A stretch of DNA of 64,000 nucleotides, taken from Chitinophagaceae bacterium UBA1930. Lineage in GTDB: Bacteria; Bacteroidota; Bacteroidia; Chitinophagales; Chitinophagaceae. Made by a program: the position numbers and the translations under genes. The stretch is from the NCBI GenBank assembly GCA_002337145.1, contig DDFK01000001.1:1-64000 (forward strand), in the 5' to 3' direction. Of this stretch, positions 7,851 to 15,302 are shown one piece after another; the first letter of the stretch is position 1, and the number at the start of each line of letters is the position of its first letter. The notes below the pieces were generated by a model, which was not told the DNA's origin, did no database searches, and saw nothing but the letters and a program-made list of their open reading frames with translations.

Positions 7851-8777
7851 TTAAACAAATTTTTCTCCTAACGAAAGCCCCAATTGAAAGAGCTTTATGC
7901 CTGAAACAAATCCATGTTGAGTAGATGCAATATTGATTTTTAGAAATTCTCCATTTATGCAGGCTACAATTAATCCATATACTACATCTGCATATACAAT
8001 TGTTCCTGGCACAAACTGTTCGGTAGTATTTACATCAGCAGGTGATACTTCCAGTAACCGTAAAGAATTTTCTTTAATAGATGTTATAGCCCCACCATAT
8101 TTAGGATTAGTGGCATTAACCAAATATTCGATCTCATCGGCAGTCTGTATTTCCCATTTAATGGTAAGCTCATCTTCAGTAGGGCTATCGTACATGGCAT
8201 CTTGTTCGGTAGATATGTCTATTGCAAATAATGTATTGTTTTGTAGTTGGGTGATTAGTTTATTTGCAAGTTCAATAGCCAATGTGCCCAATCTCTGGCA
8301 ATGCAATCCATATGTTTCACCAGGAATAATAGATATTTCTTGTCTGATGAACAATGTTCCTTCATCCAAGGTATCGGTCATTTGATGAATACTGATTGCA
8401 CCGTACTGTTGCCTGTTTTTGATTTGCCAAAAAATGGGGTCGCCTCCCTTATAATTAGGCAATTTTCCAAAATGGAAATTGATAAAACCAAAAGTTGGCA
8501 ATGCCAATATTGTTGCTGGAATTTTCCAAGGAAAAGTTAGCGTAAAAGCTGCTGCTGCTTTTTCTTCAAGAATCAAATTTTGCAATTGCAGCTCAAGATT
8601 CTCTTTATGTATTAAATGTATTGCTGTAGCAGGAATACCAACAGATAATAATAAAGGAAATAGTATTTTATTTGATCTTTTGGGTATAGCTATGGCAACT
8701 AATGTACCTTGCCGTTGCAAATGCATTATTACAGGTAATGCTAGTTGGTCAGAATTACAAAGAATAATTATTCTCAT
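7851..8777 (-). CDS. formyltransferase-family protein (methionyl-tRNA formyltransferase-like)
   Basis: A 308-residue protein with the Formyl_trans_N fold followed by a smaller C-terminal domain. The catalytic Asn-His-Asp set is visible: N and H in FINFHFGKLPNYKGG and D in TLDEGTL. The nucleotide-binding start RIIILCNSDQLALPV is also family-like. It is divergent from housekeeping Fmt, so a specialised formyl transfer to an amino sugar or amino acid is more likely (inference). Its ATG (8775-8777) abuts the stop of the upstream binding-protein-like gene (8778-8780), so the two are translationally coupled. Confidence 0.8.
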   Translation of the reverse strand: MRIIILCNSDQLALPVIMHLQRQGTLVAIAIPKRSNKILFPLLLSVGIPATAIHLIHKENLELQLQNLILEEKAAAAFTLTFPWKIPATILALPTFGFINFHFGKLPNYKGGDPIFWQIKNRQQYGAISIHQMTDTLDEGTLFIRQEISIIPGETYGLHCQRLGTLAIELANKLITQLQNNTLFAIDISTEQDAMYDSPTEDELTIKWEIQTADEIEYLVNATNPKYGGAITSIKENSLRLLEVSPADVNTTEQFVPGTIVYADVVYGLIVACINGEFLKINIASTQHGFVSGIKLFQLGLSLGEKFV

Positions 8778-9863
8778 TTAGATACACAAATAAGGGTTTA
8801 ACCAACTAAAAACAGGGCTGTCCTTTTCGGCTGCAAACATGTATTGTTGAAGGGGTGCCGGCAAAGTAACCTTTTCAAAAATTTCAGTTACAAAAGCAAC
8901 GTCATTTGCTTTTACCTGATTACTTAGCAACTCAATTGATTCAATAGATATATTGTTATTATTTACCGATAGCATTGTTTTATTATTAGCCATACCTTGT
9001 TGAAGGCTACCAATACCCCCTTTCCCTAACGCCTCAGTAATTGCCATGCCAGTTTGTAAGCCAAGATGGTAAAACACATTTTCAGCATTTATTTCTGAAT
9101 TTTTTACAAAGGGATTTGTTGTATAAATAGTAGCATTTCCATTCAATGGCTGAAAAGGGTTCAGTAGATAAGGCAAACCAATAAGTTTTGTTCTTTCAGC
9201 CCATCCCCTATCTATAAATTCATTTAAAAACTTGGTTGCTTCTGTACCACAAAAACAGCCAAAAACAAAATCTGGTTGATAAGTTTCCAAGTAAGGAAAA
9301 ATAGTTTCCATATTGGACAGTTCGCCATTAGGCGGCATTTGTGTTACCGAAAACGACCAACTACTATTGGCATCGGCATATTTCATTCCTTCATGAAACA
9401 TATGCGAAAAAGCATACCCTGCATCGTACACCGATGCAACAAACATTCCTTTATTACCCCATACTTTAACGCCACCGCTCCCTGCAGCCCAAGCATGTTG
9501 CCAAAGGTTCAGTGAATTAATAAAAACATATTCGTTCATTTTGCCCAATTCTGGTACATGTGCACCAACATTATTTGCAATTAGTACCTTCTTGGTATTT
9601 TTGAACCTATCCGAAATAAAACCAACAATTTTTGAAGACAGGATACCTGTAACCATATCCACATTGTGGTAATTGAACAATTTACTGCAGGCAGTTTCAG
9701 TATCTTTTATGCCACCTTGTGCTATAAACTCTTTTGATAAAATATATTCTAGTCCACAAGCACTAAGCCCAATCAACCCATCATTTAAGCCATCTTCAAA
9801 ATTTCTTGCCAAAGGCAATATGGTTGAATAAGGCAGCATTAACCCTATGTTCAGTTTTTTCAT
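8778..9863 (-). CDS. periplasmic-binding-protein-fold protein without signal peptide, copy 2
   Basis: A 361-residue paralog of the 3373-4476 protein. Conserved stretches include MKKLNIGLMLPYSTILP, the segment SVYDAGYAFSHMFHEGMKYA, PDFVFGCFCGTEATKFL and the C-terminus SWLNPYLCI. It too lacks a signal peptide. It is directly followed by the formyltransferase gene. The 24-bp leader resembles the hydroxylase/binding-protein gap at 4477-4501 and is preceded by a hydroxylase relic, so it arose by duplication of the pair. Confidence 0.75.
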   Translation of the reverse strand: MKKLNIGLMLPYSTILPLARNFEDGLNDGLIGLSACGLEYILSKEFIAQGGIKDTETACSKLFNYHNVDMVTGILSSKIVGFISDRFKNTKKVLIANNVGAHVPELGKMNEYVFINSLNLWQHAWAAGSGGVKVWGNKGMFVASVYDAGYAFSHMFHEGMKYADANSSWSFSVTQMPPNGELSNMETIFPYLETYQPDFVFGCFCGTEATKFLNEFIDRGWAERTKLIGLPYLLNPFQPLNGNATIYTTNPFVKNSEINAENVFYHLGLQTGMAITEALGKGGIGSLQQGMANNKTMLSVNNNNISIESIELLSNQVKANDVAFVTEIFEKVTLPAPLQQYMFAAEKDSPVFSWLNPYLCI

Positions 9864-9887
9864 TGTTTAAGATTAGATTACTGTGTA

Positions 9888-9926
9888 CTACATTTTAATA
9901 AACACACTTAATAAATTATTATTTTG
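9888..9926 (-). pseudogene. C-terminal relic of a second PKHD hydroxylase
   Basis: Reading the minus strand in frame to a TAG at 9888-9890 gives QNNNLLSVFIKM, against the NLLRMFIEM end of the intact hydroxylase (4502). By my count 30 of the 36 terminal nucleotides match, and the GTGTA just past the stop also matches. The rest of the gene is gone: upstream sequence to 10014 shows no hydroxylase similarity. It lies at the same spacing (24 versus 25 bp) from a paralogous binding-protein gene. Confidence 0.65.
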
Positions 9927-10014
9927 ATTATTATACCAGTAGGTAGATTTCAAATGTTATAGTTGCATATTTATGAAAGTCGATAGAAAAATTATTTCAC
10001 TATTATGGCTGCTA

Positions 10015-11688
10015 TCAACCAGTGGCATTTCTTTTTGCTTCAAGTTGGTTATACAGGTCAAAAGCTTTCTGTTGGTAAGCAGGTATGTCCGCAACGGTTG
10101 CTTCTTCATCAAATTTCTGCTTTGGATATTTTGCATGGTAGCCTGCACGCTGCTGCATACTGTACAGTTCCTGCTCAGTAAAACGGATGGATGCCGCCTG
10201 CCCAATTTTTTCCATCATGCCAACGGCACCTTCATTATAATTAATCAACGTGGCCAAAGCATCCTGTTCCATTATTTCAAGAAAAGATGCATAATATTTT
10301 TCCAGCACCATTGCCATATACGCGTCCAACGAAACCAAGTTAATGGCTTCTGCATCAAAGCCAAAAATTTCTGGCTCAATTACACCCTGCACGGCTTGCA
10401 TGCCCCTCAGTTTTTGATGGCTTTTTATAACTTCATCCGGTTTGCGGTACAGCAAAATAAAAGGTGTTTGGGGGTACAGTTTACGTAACTGCCTATAAAA
10501 CAAAACATGCCAGCTATCTGTTTTAATGATTAAACGGTTTTCGTTGCCTCTTCTTTTTTGTGCATAGCTAGCAATGGATGCCTGTAACAACTGTAAAGTA
10601 ACCGTTTCATCCGCATCGGGCATCAGGTTACGCCAACGCAGCACCTGGTCTATAAAAGGTACTTCTGATAGTACAATATTTGCTTCGTTTAATGATAGCA
10701 ATTGGGCTGCTAAGGTAGACCCGCATCTTGACACATGGAATATGAATGCGGTTGGCTGTACGGTATCAACGCCATCCAACCATTCTGGTAAAATATCTAT
10801 ACTACTCACCGCTTTTATACGGTGCCCATTATTGTCCAACTGTTTACAAACACTTATGGTTTCGTCAAAGAAAGGTTCCGTAAATCTTTTATCCGCCACA
10901 TACAACCATTTGCACAAAGCATTGCCGCCATCAAAAAACAAATGGTAGGGCAACCAGTTCTTCAATGCCTTCACACCATCGGCATCATTGCCATTATCCG
11001 TAACCGCAGTCAATAATTTATCTGCCAGGTCGTTGGCCATTTGTATGGATATGGGCGTATTCATTTTTCGCAGTTCGGCAATCATTCTCTCTGTTTCTGC
11101 CACATCCACAGTAACTGCTTTGGTTTTCTTTTCTGCCTGTTCAAATAGTTCTTTCAGCCAGTCGTTCACTACACAGTCAACCACTAAATGTATCCTGTCT
11201 GTACTGCCAAAATTGTTTACCCTATGGGGCAGGTTTGCATTAATATACCAGGCCTCCCCTTCCTGCATCCGTAGCAAATCATTGTCAAGGTAAAATGCTA
11301 CCCCTTCGTTGGTAAACACAGGAAAGTGTAGTCTCGCTTCACCTTTTTCAAAATGCAGTTCATGGTCGCGGTGCTCCTTAATAATGGCACCAGCCTTCAG
11401 GTTCAACAAACGCACACTCATGGTTTCGCATTGCAGTTGGGTAAGCAGTTGCTTTACTGCCGGAAAAGCTTCCATCAATTGGGTGTTGGCATAACCATTG
11501 TTCTGCATGGCATCGGCAAAAATATTTGTGGTATCGCCACCCGGTGCCTTTAGTGGCAACACCGTCCATTCTCCTTCATAATGCAATGTATTAAAGTGTG
11601 CCTGCCATTTTTGGGCCAGTGCCTGCTGTACCTGCTGTTGCATGGCAACCGTATCAAAAGGCATGTTCAGTTTAGCGTAAGAAATCAT
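10015..11688 (-). CDS. aspartyl/asparaginyl beta-hydroxylase-like domain fused to a sulfotransferase domain
   Basis: A 557-residue two-domain protein. Residues 1-180 are an aspartyl/asparaginyl beta-hydroxylase-like Fe(II)/2OG domain with H106 and D108 (EHRDHEL), H155 (LPHRVNNF) and R165 (TDRIHL). Residues 310-557 are a PAPS-dependent sulfotransferase: the 5'-phosphosulfate loop SRCGSTLAAQLL (320-331) and a 3'-phosphate-binding strand LLYRKPDEVIKSH (412-424). The linker (180-300) is helical in character. It could hydroxylate and then sulfate the same substrate, protein or small molecule. The APS kinase gene 70 bp further upstream in the same direction can supply PAPS. Catalytic residues appear intact in both domains; the substrate is unknown. 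Confidence 0.88.
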   Translation of the reverse strand: MISYAKLNMPFDTVAMQQQVQQALAQKWQAHFNTLHYEGEWTVLPLKAPGGDTTNIFADAMQNNGYANTQLMEAFPAVKQLLTQLQCETMSVRLLNLKAGAIIKEHRDHELHFEKGEARLHFPVFTNEGVAFYLDNDLLRMQEGEAWYINANLPHRVNNFGSTDRIHLVVDCVVNDWLKELFEQAEKKTKAVTVDVAETERMIAELRKMNTPISIQMANDLADKLLTAVTDNGNDADGVKALKNWLPYHLFFDGGNALCKWLYVADKRFTEPFFDETISVCKQLDNNGHRIKAVSSIDILPEWLDGVDTVQPTAFIFHVSRCGSTLAAQLLSLNEANIVLSEVPFIDQVLRWRNLMPDADETVTLQLLQASIASYAQKRRGNENRLIIKTDSWHVLFYRQLRKLYPQTPFILLYRKPDEVIKSHQKLRGMQAVQGVIEPEIFGFDAEAINLVSLDAYMAMVLEKYYASFLEIMEQDALATLINYNEGAVGMMEKIGQAASIRFTEQELYSMQQRAGYHAKYPKQKFDEEATVADIPAYQQKAFDLYNQLEAKRNATG

Positions 11689-11759
11689 ACAATCAATTAT
11701 CGGTAATCTATTTTAGTAAATGAAACGCAAACAAGGTAAGCCGTTTTGCCATTGTGTAG

Positions 11760-12458
11760 TTAGCGTTTGTAAAACCGTAATATATTATTTACGGCCTGTT
11801 GTACGGTAACCTTAAAAGTATCGATGGTTAGTTCGGGTTTCTGTGGTGGATAGTACGGTGCAGAAATGCCCGTAAAATCTTTTATTTCGCCAGCTTGTGC
11901 CTTTTTGTAAAGCCCTTTGGGGTCACGCTGTATGCATACTTCCAAATCGGTGGCCACATATACTTCAATAAAATTGCTGCACATCTGTCTTATCTCGTTG
12001 CGTATATCATCGTAGGGCGAAATAAGCGACACAATCACCACGTTGCCCTGCTTCTCGAACAGGGAAGCGATAAAACCCACATTGAGGTTGTGTTTCTTTC
12101 TGGATTCCTCGTCAAAACCCGTTTGTTTAATGGCATGCCTTATTTCGTCGCCATCCAACAGCACGGGAGTGATGGATTTGTTTTTGAACGCCTGTATCAA
12201 TGCATGGGCAATGGTTGTTTTACCGGCACCGCTTAAACCCGTTAACCAGATTACTGCGGGCCTTGCCCTGATGCCCACAACCCTGTTCCAGACACCTTCA
12301 AAAACATAGTAGGACAGTATCTTGACCAGCGAGTCGAGTATGCCAATGGAAACCGAGGCCACAAAATTCTGCGTTAGCACAAAAGAAATGACAAACGTGA
12401 TAAAGGAGGAGTAAACCCGGTAGGAAACGGATTTGATGAACCTGGTTTTGCTGAACAT
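11760..12458 (-). CDS. cysC: adenylyl-sulfate kinase with N-terminal DUF2061 domain
   Basis: A 232-residue protein. Residues 1-60 form a DUF2061-type hydrophobic domain (about two membrane segments, SVSYRVYSSFITFVISFVL). Residues 65-232 are APS kinase with Walker A GLSGAGKT (74-81), LDGDEIRHAI, FDEESRKKHN and GLYKKAQAGEIKDFTG, the APS-binding lid motif. It phosphorylates APS to PAPS, here probably at the membrane. No ATP sulfurylase (cysD/N) is in the window. I start at the ATG at 12458 just before DUF2061; in-frame ATGs at 12587 and 12524 would add a tail unlike the family. It lies upstream of the sulfotransferase fusion and is probably co-transcribed with it. Confidence 0.88.
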   Translation of the reverse strand: MFSKTRFIKSVSYRVYSSFITFVISFVLTQNFVASVSIGILDSLVKILSYYVFEGVWNRVVGIRARPAVIWLTGLSGAGKTTIAHALIQAFKNKSITPVLLDGDEIRHAIKQTGFDEESRKKHNLNVGFIASLFEKQGNVVIVSLISPYDDIRNEIRQMCSNFIEVYVATDLEVCIQRDPKGLYKKAQAGEIKDFTGISAPYYPPQKPELTIDTFKVTVQQAVNNILRFYKR

Positions 12459-12625
12459 ATAGCTAACTGCAATTAGTGGTTTTGGTGCCCATTGGCCAGC
12501 ATATTGCTGCCGGTTGTAGGGCATGTAAAATAAAGTATTTCTTGTGCAATTCTTTGCATTTGCTGTACAATCAGTAGAAATACGCAATAATTGGCTGGAC
12601 TAAAGAAATCAGGCCGTTTTTTATT

Positions 12626-12718
12626 TTTGTAGCAAATTTTCTGTAGCAAAATATTTTGCTACAAGATTTTTGCTACAACTTTGTAGCAGGTAATTTATTT
12701 TTAAAAATTTTGCTACAA
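12626..12718. promoter_or_regulatory. six-copy operator array TTGTAGCAAAA upstream of the XRE gene
   Basis: Copies of TTGTAGCAAAA, exact or with one or two changes, lie at about 12627-12637, 12641-12651 and 12681-12688 (plus orientation) and at 12654-12664, 12668-12678 and 12708-12718 (minus orientation, TTTTGCTACAA). Copies 2 and 3 form an inverted pair. The array fills the 100 bp before the XRE-family gene at 12726, and its first copy overlaps a TATTTTTG box (12622-12629), so autoregulation is the simplest reading. The cysC gene diverges on the other side and may also be controlled. Confidence 0.7.
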
Positions 12719-12725
12719 AAGATAT

Positions 12726-13241
12726 ATGAAAGATGTACGCAACGGATTGGGTATAACGCAGCAGCAGTTGGCAGATTATTTGGGCGTTACCCGTAGCCAG
12801 CTTTCGCTGGTTGAAATGGACCAACGTTTTTTGCCCACCATTGCATCGGTCAAGAGCAGCAAGTTGCTGCTTGCCATGCAGGGCAAGAAGAAGCCCGAAA
12901 AATTGGCGGCAGAAATTGCCAAGCAAACAAAGGCCTTGCATAAAAAATTACAGGACCGCAGTAAGGAGTGTACCTATCTGGCTAGCGTGGCACGAAACAA
13001 ATTGCAAGTATTGCAATTGCAGTACAACCAGTGCTGCAATGCATTGCAGGCGGTACATGCTTTATTGCCCAACCTGCCTGCAACCAAAGAATATAAGGGC
13101 GACCGGTTGTGGCTGGAATTATTGGAAATGAATGCCCTTAGCAAATTGGGCAGTTGCGGGCCAGATGCACAAACAAGTTTGCAATTGGAAATTGATCTGC
13201 TGGAGTTTGAAGCGAGGGAAGCAATGAATAGGTTGAAATAA
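12726..13241 (+). CDS. XRE-family helix-turn-helix regulator
   Basis: A 171-residue protein. An XRE-type HTH occupies about residues 1-55 (NGLGITQQQLADYLGVTRSQ, then LSLVEMDQR). It lacks the usual helix-1 extension, so it starts close to the DNA-binding region. The remainder is a Lys/Gln-rich helical, probably coiled-coil segment (70-171). It is preceded by a six-copy repeat likely to be its own operator. It stands alone, divergent from cysC and convergent with dnaJ. It may control the sulfation genes beside it (inference). Confidence 0.8.
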   Translation: MKDVRNGLGITQQQLADYLGVTRSQLSLVEMDQRFLPTIASVKSSKLLLAMQGKKKPEKLAAEIAKQTKALHKKLQDRSKECTYLASVARNKLQVLQLQYNQCCNALQAVHALLPNLPATKEYKGDRLWLELLEMNALSKLGSCGPDAQTSLQLEIDLLEFEAREAMNRLK

Positions 13242-13249
13242 TGGTCATA

Positions 13250-13283
13250 AAAAATCCCGCTTCATCAGCGGGATCTTCTTTTA
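13250..13283. terminator. terminator between the XRE gene and dnaJ
   Basis: Hairpin TCCCGC / GCGGGA (13255-13260 with 13268-13273) flanked by A and T-rich tracts, between two convergent genes, so it may serve both. Confidence 0.7.
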
Positions 13284-13301
13284 TCTATCTTTTTAAACGT
13301 T

Positions 13302-14459
13302 TTAATTAAACGCTTCCTTTACACGGTCGAAAAAGCTTTTGTCGCTTTTTGTTGGTTGGGGTTTAAAGTTGCCGCTGTCGTTCAGTTTTTCCAGCATGGC
13401 CTTTTCTTCGGACGAAAGCTGTTGCGGCGTCCACACATTTACATACACCAACTGGTCGCCTCGGCCATAGCCCTGCACTTCGGGAAAGCCCTTCCCTTTT
13501 AGCTTGAATATCTTTCCACTCTGCGTGCCTGCGGGTATCTTTATTTTTGCACGTCCGTCAATGGTCGGCACTTCCACACTTGTACCAAAAGCCGCATCGG
13601 GGAAGGAAATATGCAAATCGTAAGCAACATTCAAACCATCGCGTTGCAGCTCTGCATGTTGCTCCTCTTCTATCTGTATAATCAAATCGCCATTGGCACC
13701 GCCACGTTCGCCAGCATTTCCCTTGCCGCCCATGCTTAGTTGCATACCTTCCTGTACGCCTGCAGGTATGTCTATAGAAATGGTTTCCTCACCATATACC
13801 CTGCCCTCGCCTTTACATGCACCACATTTTGCAGTAACGGTAGTGCCTTCGCCATTACAGGTTGGACAGGTTGTTACCGTTTGCATCTGGCCAAGAAAAG
13901 TATTCTGTACACGCTTTACCTGTCCGCTACCATGACAGGTGCTACAGGTTTGCACGCTGTTCTTATCTTTTGCACCGCTGCCATTACAGGTGTTGCAGGA
14001 TACATATTTTTTGACCTTTACATTTTTGGTTACGCCTTTTGCAATTTCCTCGTAAGTCAATTTCATTTTTATACGCAGGTTGCTGCCACGTATGCCTCTT
14101 GTGCGTCCACCGCCGCTGCTTCTACGTCCGCCGCCAAAAAAGCTACCAAACATATCGTCGCCAAACACATCACCAAACTGGCTAAAAATATCTTCCATAT
14201 TGGTGGCATGCCCGCTGCCAAAACCACCGCTGCCCGGTGCAAATGCCTGGTGCCCGTACCTGTCGTACTTGGCTTTTTTCTGATCGTCGCTCAATACTTC
14301 ATACGCCTCGGCTGCTTCCTTGAATTTTTCTTCGGCTGCTGCGTCACCAGGGTTTCTGTCCGGGTGAAACTGCATGGCCACTTTGCGGTACGCTTTCTTT
14401 ATTTCATCTGCCGATGAAGATTTTGACACGCCTAATATTTCGTAATAATCCCTTTTCAT
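13302..14459 (-). CDS. dnaJ: chaperone DnaJ
   Basis: A 385-residue complete DnaJ. The J domain has the HPD motif (QFHPDRNPGD), then a Gly/Phe-rich region (about 70-120). Four zinc-finger motifs follow (CNTCNGSG, CSTCHGSG, CPTCNGEG, CGACKGEG), and then the C-terminal substrate-binding domains. It stimulates DnaK ATPase and delivers unfolded clients in the cytosol. It lies 63 bp downstream of grpE in the same direction, the usual heat-shock pairing; dnaK is not in the window. Confidence 0.97.
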   Translation of the reverse strand: MKRDYYEILGVSKSSSADEIKKAYRKVAMQFHPDRNPGDAAAEEKFKEAAEAYEVLSDDQKKAKYDRYGHQAFAPGSGGFGSGHATNMEDIFSQFGDVFGDDMFGSFFGGGRRSSGGGRTRGIRGSNLRIKMKLTYEEIAKGVTKNVKVKKYVSCNTCNGSGAKDKNSVQTCSTCHGSGQVKRVQNTFLGQMQTVTTCPTCNGEGTTVTAKCGACKGEGRVYGEETISIDIPAGVQEGMQLSMGGKGNAGERGGANGDLIIQIEEEQHAELQRDGLNVAYDLHISFPDAAFGTSVEVPTIDGRAKIKIPAGTQSGKIFKLKGKGFPEVQGYGRGDQLVYVNVWTPQQLSSEEKAMLEKLNDSGNFKPQPTKSDKSFFDRVKEAFN

Positions 14460-14522
14460 GAATGTTTTTCGTTTATTGGTTAACTGGTTTATTGGTAGCT
14501 TACTAATTAGCCAGTTAACTTT

Positions 14523-15083
14523 TTAATTTCCTACTACCACTTTTGCAAAGCGTATCAATTTATCGTTTAGGTAATAACCTTTTTGTACTTCATCCAGCAC
14601 TTTGCCCTTCAGGTCCTCGGTAGGTGCAGGTATCTCGGTAATGGCTTCGTGTTTTTCCACATCAAATTCTGTGTTGATGCTTTCCAGTGCCTTTACACCT
14701 TTGGCCTGCAGGCTGCTGCGTATTTTGTTGAACACGAGCTGTATGCCTTCTTTTTGTACCGAAATGTCTTCGCTGGCTGCAAGTTGCTTCTCGGCACGGT
14801 CCACATCGTCCAATACTTCCAGTAGGGATACAATCACATCCTTGCCTGCAGTCTGTATCAGTTCCAGGCGTTCTTTGGAGGTACGGCGGCGAAAATTGTC
14901 AAATTCGGCCATCAAACGCAGGTATTTGTCTTTTTGTTCTGCCAGCTCGGCTTCCAGTTTATCGGTTCCGCTTTCTTCCACATTGTCATTCAAATGGGTG
15001 GTACCGGCTGCATTTTCGTCAGCATTAATGTTCATATCGCTGTCATTAGCTTCAGGAGCTATCGTTTCTTTATCGTTCATCAT
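14523..15083 (-). CDS. grpE: nucleotide exchange factor GrpE
   Basis: A 186-residue GrpE: acidic N-terminus (MMNDKETIAPEAND), long coiled coil (DKLEAELAEQKDKYLRLMAE, then FDNFRRRTSKER) and the beta domain VEKHEAITEIPAP with QKGYYLNDKLIRFAKV. It releases ADP from DnaK. I take the start at 15083 (15080 is an equally good ATG next to it); the longer open frame upstream to 15521 runs into the divergent rlmI gene and is not GrpE-like. First gene of grpE-dnaJ. Confidence 0.95.
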   Translation of the reverse strand: MMNDKETIAPEANDSDMNINADENAAGTTHLNDNVEESGTDKLEAELAEQKDKYLRLMAEFDNFRRRTSKERLELIQTAGKDVIVSLLEVLDDVDRAEKQLAASEDISVQKEGIQLVFNKIRSSLQAKGVKALESINTEFDVEKHEAITEIPAPTEDLKGKVLDEVQKGYYLNDKLIRFAKVVVGN

Positions 15084-15290
15084 CTTTTTAAATAGTTTCC
15101 TTAACAAGTCAATTTTTTTGCCACGCAAAGAAAAGGGAAAAATTGGCAGGCCGGGATTTATGATTTTTGATGCAGGATTTTTGATCTGTACAGATAAGTT
15201 ATTCATTGGCAACCCCGGAATTTGGGTTTTAGGATTTGGAATTGGGTTTCTTTGCAATTTCATTACTTCCTGCCAAGCCTCCCCGCCGCT

Positions 15291-15298
15291 TATCTTTG
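15291..15298 (+). promoter_or_regulatory. TAnnTTTG -7 box directly before rlmI
   Basis: TATCTTTG matches the Bacteroidota -7 consensus exactly and ends 4 bases before the ATG at 15303, which would give a nearly leaderless mRNA. No clear TTTG -33 box stands at the expected distance. Confidence 0.4.
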
Positions 15299-15302
15299 CC
15301 GC

